Positions 59,965 through 64,000 of a stretch of 64,000 bases of DNA are shown here, in pieces. Below the pieces are notes generated by a model. That model was not told where the DNA came from. It worked only from the letters and a program-made list of their open reading frames with translations, and did not search any database. Source of the stretch: Actinomadura graeca. Lineage in GTDB: Bacteria > Actinomycetota > Actinomycetes > Streptosporangiales > Streptosporangiaceae. How positions within the stretch are numbered: the first letter of the stretch is position 1; every line of letters starts with the position of its first letter. Both the position numbers and the translations under genes were made by a program. The DNA is taken from assembly GCF_019175365.1 (NCBI RefSeq), contig NZ_CP059572.1:6634001-6698000 (forward strand). The letters are read 5' to 3'.

Positions 59965-61731
59965 ATGACGGAAGACAACCGCGGTCCGGTCGAGGCGCGG
60001 CCGGGGGACGACGACCGTTCCCCCGGCGACGAGCCTGAGAGGCAGGAGGCGGCCGCTCCCCCCGAGACGGTGGCCGACCGGGAGATCCCCCAGGAGAAGC
60101 CGGGGGCGGGCTCCGGGCCGGGGCCGGAGGACGACGGGGCCTCCGACCGGCTGGTGGCCGGGGGATTCGCCCCGCCGGACGCGTCGCTCGGCGGGTCCGG
60201 GCACACGGCCCCCCCGCGCGACACCCCGCAGGACATGTTCCTCCAGGACCTGCACGACACGCCGCCGCGCGACATGGGCCCCCAGGAGGTCCCCCTCCAG
60301 GACGTGCCGCCGCGCGACATGCCGCAGCCGCCCCCGCCCGTCCCGCTGGACAGGCCGATGGTGGAGGGCCCCGAGGGCCGCCCGCGGCCCGGGTTCGTCC
60401 CGCACCACCAGGACCCGCGCGCCCAGGGCTCGCCGCCGCCGTACGGGGGATGGCCGCATCAGTCCCACCAGGGGCCGCCGACCGTCCCGCCGGGCGGACG
60501 GGGGCCGATGGGCCCGCCGCCCGCTCCGATGGGCCCGCCCGGAGGCCCGCGCCCGATGGGCTTCGGGGGCCCGCCCGGCACCGGCCCGAACTGGGCGCCG
60601 GTGCCCGCGATGCCGTCCTCGTCGGGACGCGGCCCCGGTCTCGGCCTGCTCGCCGTGGTGGCGCTGATCGTGGCGCTGGTCGCGGGCGCGGTCGGCGCCG
60701 GGATCGGGGTCATGGCCACCGGCGGTGACGACGACGGCGGCGCGGTGAGCCTCGGCGGCGCCACCGGCAACGAGACCAAGGTGCAGAACCGGCCGCCGGA
60801 CTCGGTGGCGGGCGTCGCCCAGCGGGTGCTGCCCAGTGTCGTGATGATCCGCGTGCAGTCCTCGCAGGGCGAGGTCGGCGGCACCGGGTTCATCGTCAAC
60901 GGCGGCTACGTCGTCACCAACAACCACGTCGTCGCCGGGGGCGGCGGCGGGCAGATCCAGATCGTCTTCAACGACAAGAAGACGCTGCCCGCCACGGTCA
61001 AGGGCGCCGACCCGAGCTCGGACGTCGCCGTCCTCAAGCCGGAGGGCCAGCACTCGCTGCCCGCCCTGCAGGTCGGCGACTCCGCCGCCATCGCCGTCGG
61101 CGACCCGGTGATCGCGATCGGCTCGCCGCTCGGGCTCCAGGGCTCGGTCACCACCGGGATCGTCAGCTCCCTCAACCGCGCGGTGCCCACCCAGGGCGAG
61201 GGCGGCGCGGACGCGTCCTACCTCAACGCGATCCAGACCGACGCGGCGATCAACCCGGGCAACTCGGGCGGGCCGCTGGTGGACGCCAAGGGCCGCGTGA
61301 TCGGCATCAACACCGCCATCGCGACCGTCGGCGGCCAGGCGATGGGCGGCGAGGGCCAGGGCGGCAGCATCGGCCTCGGCTTCGCCATCCCGATCAACCA
61401 GGGCAGGCGTGTCGCCGAGGAGATCATCCGCACCGGCACCGTCAAGCAGGCCAAGCTCGGCGTGCTGCCCGACCCGCGCTACCAGCAGGGCGGCGCGCGC
61501 ATCCTGCCGCAGGGCGTCAACGGGCAGGACCCGGTGACCAAGAACGGCCCGGCGGACAAGGCCGGCCTGAAGCCCGGCGACGTGATCACCGCGCTGGACG
61601 GCAAGCCGATCGAGGACGCCACCGACCTGATCGCCCAGATCCGCAGCCGCGCGCCCGGCGACCGGATCAAGGTGACGTACCAGCGGGCGGGCAAGGAGTC
61701 GACCGTCGAGGTGACGCTGGGCTCCGACTAG
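59965..61731 (+). CDS. htrA: HtrA/DegP-type serine protease with PDZ domain
   Basis: 588 residues; the ATG at 59965 is 7 nt after AGGAGA. A long Pro-rich cytoplasmic segment (1-220) with repeated PPRDM and LQD units precedes one TM helix (about 227-248). Then the trypsin fold: His in TNNHVVAGG (about 320), Asp in SSDVAVLK (about 352), Ser in NPGNSGGPLVD (about 433). One PDZ domain (about 490-585) has KNGPADKAGLKPGDVITALD. It degrades or refolds damaged proteins outside the membrane and in mycobacteria also cleaves RseA-type signals. Confidence 0.93.
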   Translation: MTEDNRGPVEARPGDDDRSPGDEPERQEAAAPPETVADREIPQEKPGAGSGPGPEDDGASDRLVAGGFAPPDASLGGSGHTAPPRDTPQDMFLQDLHDTPPRDMGPQEVPLQDVPPRDMPQPPPPVPLDRPMVEGPEGRPRPGFVPHHQDPRAQGSPPPYGGWPHQSHQGPPTVPPGGRGPMGPPPAPMGPPGGPRPMGFGGPPGTGPNWAPVPAMPSSSGRGPGLGLLAVVALIVALVAGAVGAGIGVMATGGDDDGGAVSLGGATGNETKVQNRPPDSVAGVAQRVLPSVVMIRVQSSQGEVGGTGFIVNGGYVVTNNHVVAGGGGGQIQIVFNDKKTLPATVKGADPSSDVAVLKPEGQHSLPALQVGDSAAIAVGDPVIAIGSPLGLQGSVTTGIVSSLNRAVPTQGEGGADASYLNAIQTDAAINPGNSGGPLVDAKGRVIGINTAIATVGGQAMGGEGQGGSIGLGFAIPINQGRRVAEEIIRTGTVKQAKLGVLPDPRYQQGGARILPQGVNGQDPVTKNGPADKAGLKPGDVITALDGKPIEDATDLIAQIRSRAPGDRIKVTYQRAGKESTVEVTLGSD

Positions 61732-61800
61732 ACGCGCTCCGCCCCCGGGGTGGGGGCGGTTTGTTCAGGTCCGGTTCGTCCGGACCCGGGATACGCTGGG

Positions 61801-61829
61801 GGGACCGGCCCGCGCGGGCCGGTCCCTTT
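61801..61829 (+). terminator. Terminator between htrA and tatB
   Basis: GGGACCGGCCCGC followed directly by its exact reverse complement GCGGGCCGGTCCC, then TTT. The 26-bp perfect palindrome lies 20 bp before tatB, so it may attenuate rather than fully stop transcription. Confidence 0.7.
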
Positions 61830-61848
61830 GGCTGCTGTGGAGGACAGG

Positions 61849-62196
61849 TTGTTCGACGTCGGACTCGGCGAGATGGCCGTGCTGGTCGTGCTCGCCCTGG
61901 TCATCTTCGGCGACAAGCTGCCCCAGGTCGCCGGGCAGGCGGGCCGGATGCTGCGGCAGTTCCGCGAGATGGCCAACTCGGCAAAGGCGGACCTCCAGGA
62001 AGGGCTCGGCCCGGAGTTCAAGGACTTCGACATCGCCGACCTCAACCCGAAGACGTTCGTCCGCAAACACCTCTTCGAGGACGACGACCCGTTCTCGGGC
62101 AACGGCGGCGGCCACCTCGCCGACGACGACTCCTACGCGGCCGTGGGCGGCCTCGCCTACGACGAGCGCCCCCCGTACGACAACGAGGCGACCTGA
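61849..62196 (+). CDS. tatB: Twin-arginine translocase subunit TatB
   Basis: 115 residues; TTG start after GTGGAGGA. It begins MFDVGLGEMAVLVVLALVIF, giving the short TM helix with its Glu, then the hinge GDKLPQVAGQAGRMLRQFRE and an amphipathic helix, with an acidic tail. It forms the Tat receptor with TatC (not in this window). PhoX is a likely substrate. The position after htrA is as in Rv1224. Confidence 0.92.
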   Translation: MFDVGLGEMAVLVVLALVIFGDKLPQVAGQAGRMLRQFREMANSAKADLQEGLGPEFKDFDIADLNPKTFVRKHLFEDDDPFSGNGGGHLADDDSYAAVGGLAYDERPPYDNEAT

Positions 62197-62263
62197 CGGC
62201 GGGCGCGCCCCCGCGTGGTCATCGCGGTCCCGGCACGGCACGGAGTGCCGGGTCGGCGGCGGG

Positions 62264-63403
62264 TCAGCGCCCCTTCGGGGTGATCCCGAGCGACATGCCG
62301 GCCAGCCCGCGGCTGCGGCCGCCCAGTTCGTCGGCGATGGTGCGCAGCTCCTTGGCGGCTCCGGCGTCCGGGTCGGACAGCACCAGCGGGGTGCCGTTGT
62401 CGCCGCCCTCGCGCAGCCGGGTGTCGATCTGCACCTGGCCGAGCAGCGGGACGCGGGTGCCGAGCGTCTGGGTCAGGGCGTCCGCGACCGTCTGGCCGCC
62501 GCCGGTGCCGAAGATGTCCTGCCGCTCGCCGCAGTGCGCGCACGTCAGGTAGGACATGTTCTCGATCACCCCGACGACCTGCTGGTGGGTCTGCGCGGCG
62601 ATGGCGCCGGCCCGCTCGGCGACCTCGGCGGCCGCCTGCTGCGGGGTGGTGACGACCAGGATCTCCGCGGACGGCAGGAGCTGCGCGACGGAGATCGCGA
62701 TGTCGCCGGTGCCCGGGGGCAGGTCCATGAGCAGGACGTCCAGGTCGCCCCAGTAGACGTCGGCGAGGAACTGCTGGAGCGCCCGGTGCAGCATCGGCCC
62801 GCGCCACACGACCGGCTGGTTCCCGGCGGTGAACATGCCCACCGAGATGACCTTCACGTCATGCGCGGACGGCGGCATGATCATGTCCTCGACCTTGGTG
62901 GGCGGGTTCCGCACGCCCAGCATCCGCGGCACCGAGTGGCCGTAGATGTCGGCGTCCACCACGCCCACCTTGCGGCCCTGGGCCGCCAGCGCCGCCGCCA
63001 GGTTCACGGTGACCGACGATTTGCCGACGCCGCCCTTGCCGCTGGCCACCGCGTAGACCTTGGTCAGCGAGTTCGGCCTGGCGAACGGGATCTCCTTGGC
63101 GGGCTCGCCGCCGCGCAGCTTGGTCTGGAGGTCCTTGCGCTGCTCCTCGCTCATCACGTCGAGGTCCACCTGGACGGAGGTGACCCCGTCGAGCCTGGCG
63201 ACGGCCTCGGTGACGTTCCTGGTGATGGTGTCCTTCATCGGGCACCCGGCCACGGTCAGGTAGACGCCGACGCGGACGGCGCCGTCGGCCGCGATGTCGA
63301 TGTCCTTGACCATGTCGAGCTCGGTGATGGGCTTGCGGATCTCGGGATCGTTCACCGTGGCGAGCGCCGCGGTCACCTGCTCGGTCGTCAACTGGGAGGC
63401 CAT
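62264..63403 (-). CDS. mrp: Mrp/NBP35-type Fe-S cluster carrier ATPase
   Basis: 379 residues; ATG at 63401-63403. The N-terminal MIP18/DUF59 domain (1-95) has VNDPEIRKPITELDMV and GCPMKDTI. The P-loop is AVASGKGGVGKSSVTVNLAA (deviant Walker A), switch DADIYGHSVPRMLG, and the CxxC bridge LTCAHCGERQDIF near residue 290. It carries and transfers 4Fe-4S clusters to apoproteins. Position near sigE-htrA-tatB matches Rv1229c. Confidence 0.93.
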   Translation of the reverse strand: MASQLTTEQVTAALATVNDPEIRKPITELDMVKDIDIAADGAVRVGVYLTVAGCPMKDTITRNVTEAVARLDGVTSVQVDLDVMSEEQRKDLQTKLRGGEPAKEIPFARPNSLTKVYAVASGKGGVGKSSVTVNLAAALAAQGRKVGVVDADIYGHSVPRMLGVRNPPTKVEDMIMPPSAHDVKVISVGMFTAGNQPVVWRGPMLHRALQQFLADVYWGDLDVLLMDLPPGTGDIAISVAQLLPSAEILVVTTPQQAAAEVAERAGAIAAQTHQQVVGVIENMSYLTCAHCGERQDIFGTGGGQTVADALTQTLGTRVPLLGQVQIDTRLREGGDNGTPLVLSDPDAGAAKELRTIADELGGRSRGLAGMSLGITPKGR

Positions 63404-63491
63404 GTCCCCATGGTATGAACTGGGTGGCCGTGCCCGCCAATCCGGGTGTCCGCCCTCACCGGCCGTGTCCGGCCGCCGTACGATCGGGTAT

Positions 63492-64000
63492 GTGACCACC
63501 CAGCCCAGCCCCATGGCCGCGGCCCACGTTCCCGGCGGCGGGGCCGCAAGCGGCCGGAATGCGGCCGCCGAGCTGACCGTCTGGCGTACCATGCTCCGCG
63601 CCCAGGCGCGGATCTCCCGCAGGCTCCAGTCGGGCCTGCTGGCCGAGCACGACCTCGCTCTGGGCTCCTATGACGTGCTCATGCACCTCGGCGAGGCGCC
63701 GGGCGGGCGGCTGCGCATGAACGACCTCGCCGACCGGGTGCTGCTGTCGCGCAGCGGGCTGACACGGCTGGTCGACCGGCTCCAGCGGGAGGGCCTGGTC
63801 GTCCGCCAATCCTGCACGAGCGACGCCCGCGGGCTGTACGCGGTGCTGACGCCCGCGGGCCGGGACAGGCTCGCCGAGGCCACTCCCACCTACCGGCAGG
63901 GGGTACGCGACTATGTCCTCAGCCGCCTCGACGAAGAAGATCTGCACACCTTCGGCCACATCCTCGGCAAGCTCGCCGACGAACCCGAGACCTTCGCCGC
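63492..64000 (+). CDS. MarR-family regulator (partial, runs off the window)
   Basis: About 169 codons are present and the frame is open at the end. The winged helix is plain: LALGSYDVLMHLGEAPGGRL, RMNDLADRVLLSRSGLTRLV, DRLQREGLVVRQSCTSDARG and LYAVLTPAGRDRL. The GTG at 63492 lies 7 nt after TACGAT (63479-63484), so the mRNA is probably leaderless; ATG 63513 is an alternative. The target and ligand are not visible; the next gene is outside. Confidence 0.87.
   Translation, partial: MTTQPSPMAAAHVPGGGAASGRNAAAELTVWRTMLRAQARISRRLQSGLLAEHDLALGSYDVLMHLGEAPGGRLRMNDLADRVLLSRSGLTRLVDRLQREGLVVRQSCTSDARGLYAVLTPAGRDRLAEATPTYRQGVRDYVLSRLDEEDLHTFGHILGKLADEPETFA

Overview
This 64 kb window is chromosomal DNA from a very GC-rich actinomycete. 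The Streptosporangiales (an Actinomadura-like genome) fit best. Supporting signs are extreme third-position GC, frequent GTG/TTG starts, GTGA stop/start overlaps, a 7Fe ferredoxin beside dapC, Scr1-type XRE regulators with DUF397 partners, and a trypsin/MoxR/SAV_2336-type conflict cassette. I saw no tRNA, rRNA, CRISPR array, transposase or integrase.

Layout. (1) 1-3011, minus strand: a three-gene NTP-dependent conflict cassette (SAV_2336-like partner cut by the window edge, MoxR AAA+ ATPase, trypsin-VMAP-like protein). (2) 3137-8627: a polytopic glycosyltransferase-like protein, two exported proteins, a quinone-oxidoreductase-type dehydrogenase and a membrane-anchored alpha/beta hydrolase. 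(3) 8695-14803: a NADAR protein divergent from a large cytoplasmic protein ending in a TNT-type NAD+ glycohydrolase domain, a CysRS-like remnant, a methyltransferase, a lipoprotein polysaccharide deacetylase and a stand-alone N-terminal GNAT-companion domain. (4) 14917-20282: fdxA and dapC, then a five-gene DUF4178/DUF2617/DUF4247/DUF350/membrane aminopropyltransferase operon. (5) 20289-22215: a MerR regulator and a divergent acyl-CoA dehydrogenase sharing a palindromic operator.

(6) 22216-36008 is the accessory stretch. It has four 23-bp iteron-like repeats in front of a DUF4143 ATPase, small orphan genes, an Scr1-type regulator with two DUF397 genes, and a Ser/Thr kinase fused to an Hsp70. 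It continues with a DUF6232 pair sharing a GGDQINQSG motif, a hemerythrin-DHA2 transporter pair, and a four-gene operon of secreted peptide, ABC ATPase and two membrane proteins.

(7) 36072-64000 is largely core. It holds dapD, a secreted trypsin, dapE (its 3' end rewritten by a 20-bp tandem repeat), a PPTase, a TetR/DHA2 pair, two LOG-family proteins, a PhoX-type phosphatase behind a PHO box, tag, a MacB-like ABC exporter, an enoyl-CoA hydratase, DUF3117, pepA and sigK-rskA. It ends with the envelope-stress block O-methyltransferase / sigE / zinc-finger anti-sigma / RseB-like / htrA / tatB / mrp and a MarR regulator cut by the window end. The order dapD-dapE-LOG-(DivIVA-like)-tag-DUF3117-Omt-sigE-rseA-htrA-tatB-mrp follows the Mycobacterium tuberculosis Rv1201c-Rv1229c region as I remember it, so this half is an old actinobacterial backbone with insertions.

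How the genes work together. dapC, dapD and dapE give three steps of the succinylase branch of meso-diaminopimelate/lysine synthesis. sigE, its anti-sigma factor, the RseB-like sensor, HtrA and TatB form an envelope-stress and export module. The strongest candidates for new biology are the kinase-Hsp70 fusion, the TNT/NADAR locus, the secreted peptide-ABC operon, the iterons in front of the DUF4143 ATPase and the DUF6232 pair.
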